Below, one piece after another: positions 12,124 through 20,967 of a DNA stretch of 64,000 nt (position 1 is its first letter; each line of letters starts with the position of its first letter). The stretch comes from Verrucomicrobiia bacterium. Its GTDB lineage: Bacteria; Verrucomicrobiota; Verrucomicrobiia; Opitutales; Cerasicoccaceae. Position numbers and translations under genes: made by a program. The notes beneath the pieces were generated by a model. The model was not told the DNA's origin and made no database searches. It was given only the letters and a program-made list of their open reading frames with translations. Location: assembly GCA_030425485.1 (NCBI GenBank), contig JAUIAM010000022.1, positions 1 through 64,000 on the forward strand, read 5' to 3'.

Positions 12124-13041
12124 CTAGCCCTCGTGCGGGATATTTGTGGAACGCATCGCCTTGTCCAGCGCCAGTTGGAAGTGATGCTGTTCCAGGCGCA
12201 GGTGTGCCGCTATGCCCATGATGTGGTCGAGTTCGCTCTGGGTAAGCACGCCGTCCGAGTTGGCGATTTCGAAGAGAATATCCAGCAATCGCAGGCGTTG
12301 GCTCTCGTTCGTACACTCATAGAGGCAGCGACAGGCACGGATGAGGTCGATATTGCCGAGGTCCTGATCGAGGGAAATTTGGACGACAAACTCGGCTTTT
12401 TCATGCGGCAACTTCCACTCCTCGCCCAAATATTGGATAGCGAGGCGGATTTCTTCGTCGTCGATGCGCTCGTCGGCATGGATGACAATAGAGATTACCA
12501 CGCCCGCAAGGGTCAGACGCTCCATTTCTTCAGGGACGAGTTCGACATCAAACTGGCCCGGCCACTGGCTGGAGATACGCGCGCCGGGCTCGATGTCTTG
12601 CTTGGAAAAGGGATTGTGGGTTTCGCTGATGCGCTTTCGCGTGCGCATCGGCTCCTCAAACAGACTGCGCACCTCGGTCAGCTTATCCTGAGACAACTCG
12701 CGGATGACGTTGCGCATGGTCTCCAGCGCTGCAAGCTGAGCCTCTGAGCTGGGCCCGTCGATCAGAACAATCCGGTCGAGCGCATAATAGGCATAGTCCA
12801 GACTGTTGTCGTGCTTGAGGACGGTCCGGAGCTCCTCAATGAAGGCGGCTGCCGTCTCAGAGCAAACCGGCTCATCGACAAGCAATTTGAGCTCGCCCCA
12901 ATCCTCCTCCGATAAATCGGGTAATTGAAAAATGAGGTCCTTGAGGCAGTCCGCCTCTTCTGGCTGTAGCTTTCCATCTGCCCAACCCGCCGCTATAATG
13001 ACCTTGGCCAGCGACTTATTCAGAGGGTAATCAGCGAGCAT
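12124..13041 (-). CDS. TerB-like (tellurite-resistance fold) two-domain protein
   Basis: 305-residue soluble protein with two copies of a TerB/DjlA-like helical module. The first is at residues 1-100 (VIIAAGWADGKLQPEEADCL) and the second at the C-terminus (LFEIANSDGVLTQSELDHIM), both with the acidic (A/S)DG pattern that starts the module. The middle includes MERLTLAGVVISIVIHADERIDDEE, a possible third, degenerate copy. Such proteins are associated with membrane stress or metal-linked signalling, but the molecular role is unknown. Genes for TerC/TerD partners are not nearby. It lies 60 bp downstream of xerC on the same strand. Confidence 0.65.
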   Translation of the reverse strand: MLADYPLNKSLAKVIIAAGWADGKLQPEEADCLKDLIFQLPDLSEEDWGELKLLVDEPVCSETAAAFIEELRTVLKHDNSLDYAYYALDRIVLIDGPSSEAQLAALETMRNVIRELSQDKLTEVRSLFEEPMRTRKRISETHNPFSKQDIEPGARISSQWPGQFDVELVPEEMERLTLAGVVISIVIHADERIDDEEIRLAIQYLGEEWKLPHEKAEFVVQISLDQDLGNIDLIRACRCLYECTNESQRLRLLDILFEIANSDGVLTQSELDHIMGIAAHLRLEQHHFQLALDKAMRSTNIPHEG

Positions 13042-13101
13042 AAGATAATAGAATCACACTATCGGTTTTTTTCAAAGTATATATGAAAAAATTAGAACAT
13101 A

Positions 13102-14031
13102 TTACGCCCGGGGGTGAGCGAGCTTATGTGCTTCCTTGAGTCGAGCCACGCTAACATGCGTGTAAATCTGTGTGGTGGAGAGGCTTGCGTGGCCAAGGAG
13201 CTCCTGGACCAGCCGTAAATCAGCCCCATTATCCAGCAGATGTGTGGCGTAACTGTGGCGAATCTTGTGCGGTGTGAGGTCGTGCGGGAGCCCGGCCAAA
13301 TCGAGGTAGCGCTTGAGCAACAACTGGATACGACGCACGGAAAACCGATGTCCCTGGTCAGTGATAAGTACGGGATCGCCAGGGCCACTGCTGGGCCTGA
13401 ACTGCTCCCTAAAAGCCCGCATACAGGCCAGCGCGACCTTTCCAGTGGGGCAAAGGCGCTCCTTTTTCCCCTTACCCACGATGCGGGCGACGCCAGATGC
13501 CTCGTCTATCTGGCCATAATTCAGCCCGGAAAGCTCACTGACGCGAAAACCGCCACCGTAGAGCAGCTCCATGACCAGACGGTCGCGCAGTGCGGTAAAC
13601 CGCGTAATCGTCTCGTTTTCGAGAAGTCGGGTCGGCCCAGCCAGCAGGAGCGCGATTTGCTTCTCGGTGAGAAACTTGGGTAGGGATTTCTCCAGCTTGG
13701 GGGCGTTTAGCCCGAGAAAGGGATTACTGGGCACCCTTCCCTGCTTGAGCAGGTAGCGATAAAACGAGCGCAGGGCCGAGAGGTGGTTGTGGACCGTGCG
13801 CCGCTGGAATTCGCCACTCAAGTCGCGCAGGTAGTAGCGGGTGTGTCGCGGCTCGACGTTGAAGATATCTGGGCCGCCCGGCTGTTGTTTTAGCCAGGCG
13901 CTAAAGCGTCGCAGGGCCTGGGTGTAGTTGCGCTCCGTATAGGCCGAATAACGCTTCTGCTCCCGCAACTGATCGAGAAAGGCCACGGCCTCGGGGCAAA
14001 GGGGCTTCGCAGCTTCGGGTGGCTCTGACAT
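13102..14031 (-). CDS. xerC: Tyrosine recombinase XerC/XerD type
   Basis: 309-residue site-specific recombinase with the N-terminal SAM-like DNA-binding domain (about 15-100) and the C-terminal catalytic domain. All catalytic residues are present: Arg163 in GGGFRVSELSGLN, Lys187 in VGKGKKERL, His255 and Arg258 in LTPHKIRHSYATH, His281 in LLGHASLSTTQ and Tyr290 in IYTHV. Length and organisation match housekeeping Xer proteins that resolve chromosome dimers at dif. No dif-like site, integron or phage genes are beside it, so an integrase of a mobile element is unlikely. XerC versus XerD cannot be decided from one sequence. Confidence 0.88.
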   Translation of the reverse strand: MSEPPEAAKPLCPEAVAFLDQLREQKRYSAYTERNYTQALRRFSAWLKQQPGGPDIFNVEPRHTRYYLRDLSGEFQRRTVHNHLSALRSFYRYLLKQGRVPSNPFLGLNAPKLEKSLPKFLTEKQIALLLAGPTRLLENETITRFTALRDRLVMELLYGGGFRVSELSGLNYGQIDEASGVARIVGKGKKERLCPTGKVALACMRAFREQFRPSSGPGDPVLITDQGHRFSVRRIQLLLKRYLDLAGLPHDLTPHKIRHSYATHLLDNGADLRLVQELLGHASLSTTQIYTHVSVARLKEAHKLAHPRA

Positions 14032-14053
14032 GCTTGTGGATTTGGCGGTAATG

Positions 14054-14100
14054 GCAGAAAAACGAGGCTAGGAGCACGCGGGGAAACGTGTTTTTTCTGC
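14054..14100. repeat. Inverted repeat GCAGAAAAAC / GTTTTTTCTGC between divergent genes
   Basis: GCAGAAAAAC at 14054-14063 pairs with GTTTTTTCTGC at 14090-14100, enclosing a short CACG/CGTG hairpin. It lies between the divergent xerC and HAD phosphatase starts. It may be an operator, a transcription barrier or a small repeat. I see no convincing -35/-10 pair. Confidence 0.3.
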
Positions 14101-14168
14101 ATAAACTATCTTGGACAGAAGGCGGCTTTTTTTGTTTCCCCTGTCATGCTGGCGACTAAGGTAGCTGG

Positions 14169-14849
14169 GTGCCCGACCAATCGCAAGAAGCATCCTGTCT
14201 CGTGTTTGATTTCGATGGAACAATCGCAGACACGCTGCGCATAGGCATGGAGATCTACAACGACCTCCACCTCGCCTATGGCTGTCGAAAACTGCTCGAA
14301 AGCGATCTGCCCGCCGTGCGGGAGATGACGCTGCCCGAGTTGATCCGCTTCTCCGGTATATCCAAGGCAAAGATACCGTTCTTTGCCAATGAGGGAAAAC
14401 GGCGGCTGGCCGAGCGCATCCACGAAGTCCGTCCGATCGCCGGTATGATACCGGTCATTTCGCAACTGCGCACGCAGTACGAGACACTCGGCATCCTGAC
14501 CACAAACTCGAAGGCGAACGTCGAGGACTTTCTGGCCATCCATCGACTGGACTGCTTTGATTTCATCAGCTCGGTGTCCAAGTACTCCGGCAAGGCCAAG
14601 GGGCTGAAGGCCATCATGCGCACCTACTCTGTATCGGCCCGGGACATGATCTACGTCGGCGACGAGTCACGGGACATGAAAGCCTCCCGCAAGGCCGGCG
14701 TGCGCGGGGCTGCAGTCCTCTGGGGGCTGAGCACGGCCAAGGCCCTGCGCGTGCAATCCCCGCACTGGGTGGTGGAAAAACCGCACGACCTGCTCAGACT
14801 GGCAGCGCTTACTCCCGCGAGCGAGCTCAGTGAACAGGCGGTCTCCTGA
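14169..14849 (+). CDS. HAD-superfamily phosphatase (phosphoglycolate-phosphatase-like)
   Basis: 226 residues starting at a GTG. HAD motif I is CLVFDFDGTIADTLRIGMEI, motif II is GILTTNSKANVEDF, motif III includes the lysine of SKYSGKAKGLKAIM, and motif IV is MIYVGDESRDMKASRKAGV. The cap inserted after motif I is helical, as in the PGPase/Gph group. The substrate is probably a small phospho-metabolite such as 2-phosphoglycolate. It is convergent with orn (8 bp gap) and divergent from xerC. A more specific name is not justified. Confidence 0.82.
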   Translation: MPDQSQEASCLVFDFDGTIADTLRIGMEIYNDLHLAYGCRKLLESDLPAVREMTLPELIRFSGISKAKIPFFANEGKRRLAERIHEVRPIAGMIPVISQLRTQYETLGILTTNSKANVEDFLAIHRLDCFDFISSVSKYSGKAKGLKAIMRTYSVSARDMIYVGDESRDMKASRKAGVRGAAVLWGLSTAKALRVQSPHWVVEKPHDLLRLAALTPASELSEQAVS

Positions 14850-14857
14850 GGTGCTGC

Positions 14858-15394
14858 TTAGAGCCGGATGAAGCTCATGTAGTGGCGCAACTCGGCGATA
14901 GATTCGCGGATGTCGTCCAGCGCGCGGTGGGTATTTTGCTTTTCGAAGCGCTGCGTGTAGCAGGTTTGGTACACGACCTTGAAGCTGCTGACGTCGAGCA
15001 TGCGATAGTGCAGGCGCGCGGCAAACTTGGGCAAGTACTTGTCCACAAACTTGCGGTCCTGCCCGATCGAATTACCCGCCAGGATGACAGGCTCTTCGCC
15101 AAAGTGCAGGTTGACGACCTCCAGGAGCGCCTCATCGAGCGCGGCCTCAGAGATGCCCCCCGGGACGCGGTCCACGAGTCCGCTTTCGCGGTGTGTCTTC
15201 TGGCACCAGTCATTCATCCCCGCGAGCACCTCCGGCGTCTGGTAGACTGCCGTGTCGCCCATGGTGATCTCCCGCAAGGTCTTGTCGGTGATAATGTAGG
15301 CAGACTCGAGAATGCGGTCGTCGATCGGGTTGAGCCCGGTCATTTCCAGATCCAGCCAAAAGAAGCTGCCGATGGTTTTGCCTATTGCCGTCAT
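14858..15394 (-). CDS. orn: Oligoribonuclease
   Basis: 178-residue 3'-to-5' exonuclease of the DEDDh group that degrades 2-5-nt RNA, including pGpG. Exo I is FFWLDLEMTGLNPIDDRILE, Exo II includes LAGNSIGQDRKFVDKYLPK, and Exo III is HRALDDIRESIAELRHY. Length matches E. coli Orn. Its ATG overlaps the apt stop (ATGA), so the two are translationally coupled. An orn gene is frequent in gamma- and beta-proteobacteria and actinobacteria; its presence fits a lineage that lacks NrnA/B, but that is not shown here. Confidence 0.93.
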   Translation of the reverse strand: MTAIGKTIGSFFWLDLEMTGLNPIDDRILESAYIITDKTLREITMGDTAVYQTPEVLAGMNDWCQKTHRESGLVDRVPGGISEAALDEALLEVVNLHFGEEPVILAGNSIGQDRKFVDKYLPKFAARLHYRMLDVSSFKVVYQTCYTQRFEKQNTHRALDDIRESIAELRHYMSFIRL

Positions 15395-15930
15395 TCCGTT
15401 TCGTTAAATCCGCAAACCGTAAAAGCTTCCACTCCGGCGTTCTTGAGCACTTGCCGACCGGGGAGCTCGACCAGATCGATGATGGCGGCAAAATCCACGC
15501 CGCTCGCCCCCAGCCTGCGCATGAGACGAATCGCGGCAAGGGCCGTGCCGCCCGTGGCCAGCAGGTCGTCCACAACGAGGACTTTATGGTCACGGATCAG
15601 CTCCGTCTCGTGCGTTTCCACCGTCGCAGTGCCGTACTCCAGCTCATAATCCTCGAAAATTGTGGAGTACGGGAGCTTGCCTTTCTTGCGCACCAGTACG
15701 AGCGGAAGTTTGAGCTCGTAGGCCAGCGCTCCAGAGAGGATGAATCCCCGGGCGTCGATGCCGGCAATGCTGTCGTATTCGCGCGACTTGGCCCACTCTG
15801 CCAATTGCTTGATAACGCTGTGGTAGCAGTCCGGGTTTTCAAAAAGTGTGGTCACATCACGGAAATTGATCCCGGCCTTGGGCCAGTCGCGAACCGTGCG
15901 GATGTTTGACTTGATCGCTTCTTCAGTCAT
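15391..15930 (-). CDS. apt: Adenine phosphoribosyltransferase
   Basis: About 179-181 residues; ATGs at 15936 and 15930 are both possible. The enzyme makes AMP from adenine and PRPP for purine salvage. Diagnostic segments are RDWPKAGINFRDVTTLFENP near the N-terminus, AGIDARGFILSGALAYEL and the PRPP loop VLVVDDLLATGGTALAAIRL. The C-terminal ELPGRQVLKNAGVEAF is also typical. It is upstream of and overlapping orn, pairing nucleobase salvage with RNA turnover. Confidence 0.95.
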   Translation of the reverse strand: MTEEAIKSNIRTVRDWPKAGINFRDVTTLFENPDCYHSVIKQLAEWAKSREYDSIAGIDARGFILSGALAYELKLPLVLVRKKGKLPYSTIFEDYELEYGTATVETHETELIRDHKVLVVDDLLATGGTALAAIRLMRRLGASGVDFAAIIDLVELPGRQVLKNAGVEAFTVCGFNETE

Positions 15931-15982
15931 AAACATCTGAGCAAATCGTATCTATCCGCCAAGACAAACATTAAAGCGTACC

Positions 15983-16549
15983 GTGCCTACCCCGAAAGCC
16001 CAGCTCAGACAAAACAGCGTAAATCGGCGCAATGCCATGACCTACGATGAGGTCAGGGCAGGCAGTCAAATCATCACCGAGCAAATCGTTGCCCTCCCCC
16101 AGTGGCAGACTGCGGAAACGGTCTGCGTGTACCTTTCTTTTGGCAAAGAGGTTGCTACGCACGCGCTCATACGCACTGCCCTGTCCGAGAAAATCCTGCT
16201 CGCGCCCCGCATCGAAGGCATGGGCCTGGCCTGGCACCACATCAAGCGCTGGGAGGATCTCGAAGCGGGACCGTTGGGGATTCTCGAACCCAACCCCGAC
16301 GAGGCCGAGCAAGTCTACTCTCCCAGGCCGGACCTGATACTCGTGCCCGGGCTGGCCTTTGACCGGGCGGGACACCGCATCGGCTTTGGCCGTGGGTACT
16401 ACGATCGATTTTTGGTCACAGCTAGGGGCTATAAGCTGGGGCTGGCCCACGACTGGCAGGTCAACACGACGCTGCCCAGCGAGCCGCACGACATCGCGGT
16501 CGATGCCATCCTCACGGAAAAGCAGCTGCTGAGTTGTTCGGCTGGCTGA
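15983..16549 (+). CDS. 5-formyltetrahydrofolate cyclo-ligase
   Basis: 188 residues from a GTG start. The enzyme converts 5-formyl-THF to 5,10-methenyl-THF using ATP. Recognisable segments are VCVYLSFGKEVATHALI, LAPRIEGMGLAWHHI, DLILVPGLAFDRAGHRIGFG and GRGYYDRFL, the phosphate- and folate-binding core. Length fits the family (about 190). It stands alone, divergent from apt and convergent with ovoA, whose stop lies 7 bp away. A short AGGG/CCCT hairpin followed by GTTTTT (16549-16568) may serve as a terminator. Confidence 0.9.
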   Translation: MPTPKAQLRQNSVNRRNAMTYDEVRAGSQIITEQIVALPQWQTAETVCVYLSFGKEVATHALIRTALSEKILLAPRIEGMGLAWHHIKRWEDLEAGPLGILEPNPDEAEQVYSPRPDLILVPGLAFDRAGHRIGFGRGYYDRFLVTARGYKLGLAHDWQVNTTLPSEPHDIAVDAILTEKQLLSCSAG

Positions 16550-16555
16550 GGGTAA

Positions 16556-18700
16556 TTAGCCCTGTTTTTCCCAGAAGCTGACCTGTGAGACGTAGGCATC
16601 GAAAGCGCGTCCCTGTCGGCGCAGGGCAAAGGGCAGATCGAGCGGCTCACGGACTTGCTTAAACGCGCTGAGGTGCTGCCCCAACCCATCCAGCGTGATG
16701 ACGTTCTCGCCTGTGGCGTCCTTATGCCCGCCGATCCAATTGGCCTTGGCCGTGATGTCCTCGCGCCATTCGTTGGTGCAGGCGATGACCAGCAGACCAC
16801 CGTCATTCAGACGCTCGTGGACTTTGGCCAGGAATTTGGCCGGATCATAGGTGCGCTCGAGCAGGTTGTTGACCACGATCAGATCAAACCCCTTGTAGAG
16901 GTCCTTCATGTTGGAAAGGTCGGCCTGCATAAACTCGACCTTGCCGCGTGAGGCATCCAGGCCGAGGTTCTTCAAGTGGCACTGGCGGAAATCCACCAGC
17001 TCGCCTTCGCGGGGAATCTCCCACTGGGTGTAGCCCTTGTCAGTCATCTCCACGCCGATGCGAATCGTGCGCGCCGTCGGGTCGAGCCCAAGAACGTAGT
17101 CGAAGCCAACGGCGAGCTCGAAAGTCGTGCGTCCGACCTTGCAGCCAAGCTCCATGGCGCGTCCGCGCTTGCGGTCATGCATGGCATCGAGGCAAACCTG
17201 GGCCAGCTTTTCGGCATAGTTCTCCATGCCGAGCGCGTCAGGGCCATAGTGCAGTTCACAGTGCGGCACCACATCCGGGTCCGTCTCGTAGCGGTCATCC
17301 GGGATAACGATCTCCGCCTCGGACTCGATATAGCGGAAGCCCGCATGCTGGTAAAAGTGGCGGCGGAAGGCGTAGCGCGAATTGCGGATGGCCTCGTTAC
17401 CGGTAGAAATCCAGGAGCCGCCCTTGATAAGGTTGTGCTTGGTGTCAAACGTGGGCGTGGAAAAGTCATCGTAGAGCGGATGGACCTCGAAGCCCTGAAA
17501 GCCTGCGATGGGTGTCTCGGTGTGTTGCCAGACGTTGCCCATGACATCGTAAAAACCCTGCCCGAAGGCGTGGCGATTCACAGGAACGGAGGACGAAGCG
17601 ACTTCGAGGTTGAGGTTGCCCGGGGCGCGTTGCCAGTCTTCTACGTCCGGCGTCCCGGAGTGGTCCCAAAGGCGGTACCATTCCTCCTCGGAGGGCAGGC
17701 GAATCGGCTTGCCTGTCTTGGCCGCCTTCCAGTTGCAAAAAGCTTTTGCTTCGAGGTAATTAACCTCCACGGGCCAGGCCCAGGGCATGTCGATCTCCTC
17801 CAGCATACAGCGGAGCCGGTAGCTGCCATCGTCGGATTTACGCCAAAAGCGTGGCATGCCGTGCCCATCGTAGGAGGCCCAGTTCCACCCCTCCTCTGTC
17901 CAGAAGGCTTCATTCTGGTAGCCACCATCGTCGACAAAAGCCTTAAACTCGCCGTTGCTGACGAGGTATTGGGAGGCCTTGAATGCGCTGACATCGCTTT
18001 CGTGGTGACCAAACTCATTGTCCCAACCGTAAAATCGGCTGCCCTTTTGCTTCCCCTGAACAACGGTCCCGGCAGGGACATCGAGTAGGGCGTTTGCGGG
18101 CGGCTCCTCGCTGCGGTCGTCGGACACACTCCAGGCCGGGTGCGGCTGCACCCTATCGAGCGGGAGCTGGCGGATGAGCACGGACGAGGTTTCCAGGTGG
18201 ATGCGCTCGTGCTCGATTCCCATCATGATGATCCAGAACGGGCTGTCCCAGCTAATGGGCAAAGCGATCGGCAAATCGGTGATGAGTTGATCAATCGCGG
18301 CCCGGGCGCGGTCACGGTAAGCCTTGACCTCCTCCGGCTTGGGCCAGGCGTAGTGGGCCTCGTTGAGGTCGTCCCAGCTCATCTCATCGACCCCGACAGC
18401 GCAAAGCGACTCCAAGTGTGCGTCCAGGCGCTGAGGCAGGATTTTGCCCAGCACGAGCTTGTTGATGAAGAAGACCGCCGTGTGGCCGTAGTAAAAAATC
18501 AGGGGGTGACGTAGCGGGTCGGCGCGCGTGGTGTAAGCCTCGGGCTTGGCCAGCGTCTCAAAGAGCGTTTCGTAGGCGTCAAAGGTCTGGTGGAAATACT
18601 GGCGTATTTCTTCGCGCTTGGCCTCGGGATCGCCGTGGACGAGGTCGGGCGTAAGCGGCGTGGCAAAGGTCGGCGTGTCGGCAGAGTACAGACTGGGCAT
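16556..18700 (-). CDS. ovoA: Ovothiol synthase OvoA (sulfoxide synthase plus N-methyltransferase)
   Basis: 714-residue three-part enzyme: N-terminal DinB-like helical domain, central FGE/sulfatase-modifying-factor fold and C-terminal SAM methyltransferase. This is the OvoA architecture. The first two domains join cysteine to C5 of histidine as a sulfoxide; the last methylates the ring to give ovothiol A. Iron-binding histidines are expected in LIFYYGHTAVFF and the HxxxH of GIEHERIHLETS. The FGE fold ends with NLIKGGSWISTGNEAIRNS. The methyltransferase has AMELGCKVGRTTFELAV as its SAM loop. No separate lyase gene adjoins. It is 115 bp downstream of ftsH on the same strand. Confidence 0.9.
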   Translation of the reverse strand: MPSLYSADTPTFATPLTPDLVHGDPEAKREEIRQYFHQTFDAYETLFETLAKPEAYTTRADPLRHPLIFYYGHTAVFFINKLVLGKILPQRLDAHLESLCAVGVDEMSWDDLNEAHYAWPKPEEVKAYRDRARAAIDQLITDLPIALPISWDSPFWIIMMGIEHERIHLETSSVLIRQLPLDRVQPHPAWSVSDDRSEEPPANALLDVPAGTVVQGKQKGSRFYGWDNEFGHHESDVSAFKASQYLVSNGEFKAFVDDGGYQNEAFWTEEGWNWASYDGHGMPRFWRKSDDGSYRLRCMLEEIDMPWAWPVEVNYLEAKAFCNWKAAKTGKPIRLPSEEEWYRLWDHSGTPDVEDWQRAPGNLNLEVASSSVPVNRHAFGQGFYDVMGNVWQHTETPIAGFQGFEVHPLYDDFSTPTFDTKHNLIKGGSWISTGNEAIRNSRYAFRRHFYQHAGFRYIESEAEIVIPDDRYETDPDVVPHCELHYGPDALGMENYAEKLAQVCLDAMHDRKRGRAMELGCKVGRTTFELAVGFDYVLGLDPTARTIRIGVEMTDKGYTQWEIPREGELVDFRQCHLKNLGLDASRGKVEFMQADLSNMKDLYKGFDLIVVNNLLERTYDPAKFLAKVHERLNDGGLLVIACTNEWREDITAKANWIGGHKDATGENVITLDGLGQHLSAFKQVREPLDLPFALRRQGRAFDAYVSQVSFWEKQG

Positions 18701-18814
18701 AACGAACAGATTTATAGGTGAGGATGTATTAGACTACATCTCCCCCAAAACCTGACAACCCCGGAGGCATTTTTTTACCAACGGAGCACGCCTTGCCTAC
18801 CTTGCGCAGAAAAC

Positions 18815-20944
18815 CTAGGCGGGCATGCCCGCTGGTGAGGCATCCGGGCCGAGTTCCTCGCCCTTGTCCTTGTCGGAGGCAGGCTTCTTCTCGGAGGAGT
18901 CGTCCTTGTCCTCAGTAACGCTCTGGGTATTGCTGATGACGGGCGAACGGATTTCACCGAACTCGAGAATCTCGTTTACGTGCTTACCTTCGACGGTTTC
19001 GTGCTCAAGCAGCGCAGCGGCCAGAATTTCCAGCTCTTTTTTGTACTGCTTAATCATTTCGTAGGCGCGCTGGTACTGCTCGTCGATGATGCGGCGGATT
19101 TCCCGGTCGATCATCTTGGCGGTTTCCTCGCTGTAGTTCTGGTTGCGCGTGATCTCCTTGGCCAGGAAGATGTGCTCCTGATTTTCACCAAGCGCCACGG
19201 GGCCGAGTTCGCTCATACCCCAGTCGCAAACCATCTGGCGGGCGATGTTGGTCGCCTGCTTGATGTCGCTGGAAGCACCGTTGGAGAAGTCACCCGTCTC
19301 GATTTCCTCACCGATGCGGCCTGCCATCGCCATGCAAATGACGTTGAGCAGCTCCTGTTTGGAGTAACCAAAAATTTCCTTTGTCGGGGTGGTCATAGCC
19401 ATGCCCAGCGCGCGCCCGCGTGGCAGGATGGTGACCTTGTGCAGCTCGCGCTTGCGGTCCTTGAGCAGGGCCTGCACCAGGGCGTGACCTGCCTCGTGGA
19501 AGGCCGTTGCGCGCTTGTCCTCCTCGTCCATGAGCTTGCGGCGCTCACGCCCGTAGGCGATCTTGTCACGGGCCTCTTCGATGTCGGCCATCTGGACTTC
19601 GGACTTGTTGTAACGCGCGGCTACGAGGGCGGCTTCGTTGAGCAGGTTGGCCAGATCGGCACCGGAGAAACCGGCCGCGCTGCGCGCAACACGCTCCAAG
19701 TCGATGTCGGCCCCCATCTTGATCTTCTTGGCGTGGACTTTTAAAATCTCTTCGCGGCCCTTCAAGTCCGGTAAGTCGATGATGACCTGGCGGTCGAAGC
19801 GACCCGGACGCAGGAGTGCGCCGTCGAGCACGTCGGGGCGGTTGGTCGCCGCGATGATGATGACCCCTTCGTGGCCGTCAAAGCCATCCATCTCGACGAG
19901 GAGCGAGTTCAGGGTCTGTTCGCGTTCGTCGTTGCCACCACCGAGACCTGCGCCACGCTGGCGGCCAACGGCGTCGATTTCGTCGATAAACATGAGGCAG
20001 GGAGCATTCTTGCGGCCTTGCTCGAACATGTCACGCACACGGGCCGCACCCACGCCGACGAACATTTCGACGAAGTCCGAACCGCTGATGCTGAAAAAGG
20101 GCACATCGGCCTCCCCTGCTACGGCCTTGGCCAGCAGGGTCTTACCCGTCCCGGGAGGCCCCACCATGAGGACGCCCTTGGGAACGCGACCACCGATTTT
20201 CTGAAACTTCTTCGGGTCCTTGAGAAAATCGACAATTTCGGCCACTTCTTCCTTCGCTTCGTCGCAACCGGCCACGTCTTTAAAGACGATACGGTCCTTT
20301 TCGCGAGTGAGCAGCTTGGCGCGGCTCTTGCCAAAACTCATGGCGCCCTTGCCTGCCATGCGCAGCTGGCGAACAAACAGGATGTAGAGCAGGCCGATGA
20401 TGAGGAGGAACGGCAGCAGGCTGACGAGGATATCCGTCAGGACGGTGCTGGCCGGCTTTTCGACAATCTCGTAACTGACGTTGGGGGCGGTCAGTTGGTT
20501 GTAGCGCTCCTCGGTCAAACGCCCCTGCGCGGTAAAGGGCACGTATTCGGAAAGTTTCTTTGTCTGGGCCGCGGCAGCGGTAGGAGACGGCTTGGTTGCC
20601 TCCTTGCTGTCAGCCTTCGCGCCTTCGGTGGTCGGCTTGAGCGCGGTGCCCGCAGCTGCGGCCAAGTCCGGGTTCTTCATTTCGCCCCAGAGGTTGTACC
20701 ACTCATTGCCCCCACTGGGGTCGGACTTGATGCTGAGGGTCTTCAGTTCCCCCTGCTCTGCCTTACTCAAGACTTGAGTGATCTCCAGTCGCGTAGCACC
20801 GGTGTGCTCGCCCGGATAGAGCATGAATAACACGATAATAGAAAATACAACCGCCAGCCAAATCAGGTAGACCTTGGGTTGAAATCCTTGGGGCGACGGC
20901 GGCTTTTGCGGCCCACCGTTATTACTGTTTTGATTATCACTCAT
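18815..20944 (-). CDS. ftsH: ATP-dependent zinc metalloprotease FtsH
   Basis: 709-residue membrane AAA+ protease. The start is set at the ATG at 20944 ([11 protein letters not shown]), 23 bp after the tilS stop; the frame runs further upstream but overlaps tilS. Two membrane segments flank a periplasmic domain (about 30-50 and about 180-200). The AAA domain shows [34 protein letters not shown] and the second region of homology [18 protein letters not shown]. The zinc site is [13 protein letters not shown]. The periplasmic domain contains an Ala/Lys/Thr-rich low-complexity insert (about residues 100-135), and the C-terminal tail is highly charged ([16 protein letters not shown]). Confidence 0.97.
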   Translation of the reverse strand: MSDNQNSNNGGPQKPPSPQGFQPKVYLIWLAVVFSIIVLFMLYPGEHTGATRLEITQVLSKAEQGELKTLSIKSDPSGGNEWYNLWGEMKNPDLAAAAGTALKPTTEGAKADSKEATKPSPTAAAAQTKKLSEYVPFTAQGRLTEERYNQLTAPNVSYEIVEKPASTVLTDILVSLLPFLLIIGLLYILFVRQLRMAGKGAMSFGKSRAKLLTREKDRIVFKDVAGCDEAKEEVAEIVDFLKDPKKFQKIGGRVPKGVLMVGPPGTGKTLLAKAVAGEADVPFFSISGSDFVEMFVGVGAARVRDMFEQGRKNAPCLMFIDEIDAVGRQRGAGLGGGNDEREQTLNSLLVEMDGFDGHEGVIIIAATNRPDVLDGALLRPGRFDRQVIIDLPDLKGREEILKVHAKKIKMGADIDLERVARSAAGFSGADLANLLNEAALVAARYNKSEVQMADIEEARDKIAYGRERRKLMDEEDKRATAFHEAGHALVQALLKDRKRELHKVTILPRGRALGMAMTTPTKEIFGYSKQELLNVICMAMAGRIGEEIETGDFSNGASSDIKQATNIARQMVCDWGMSELGPVALGENQEHIFLAKEITRNQNYSEETAKMIDREIRRIIDEQYQRAYEMIKQYKKELEILAAALLEHETVEGKHVNEILEFGEIRSPVISNTQSVTEDKDDSSEKKPASDKDKGEELGPDASPAGMPA

Positions 20945-20967
20945 TAAACAAAGCTGTTCATTATCGG

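Noticed and set aside
13102-14031. XerC-like recombinase as integrase of a genomic island
   Set aside because: Neighbours are housekeeping genes, and no attachment-site repeats, tRNA or phage genes are seen. Its length and N-terminus fit chromosomal Xer.
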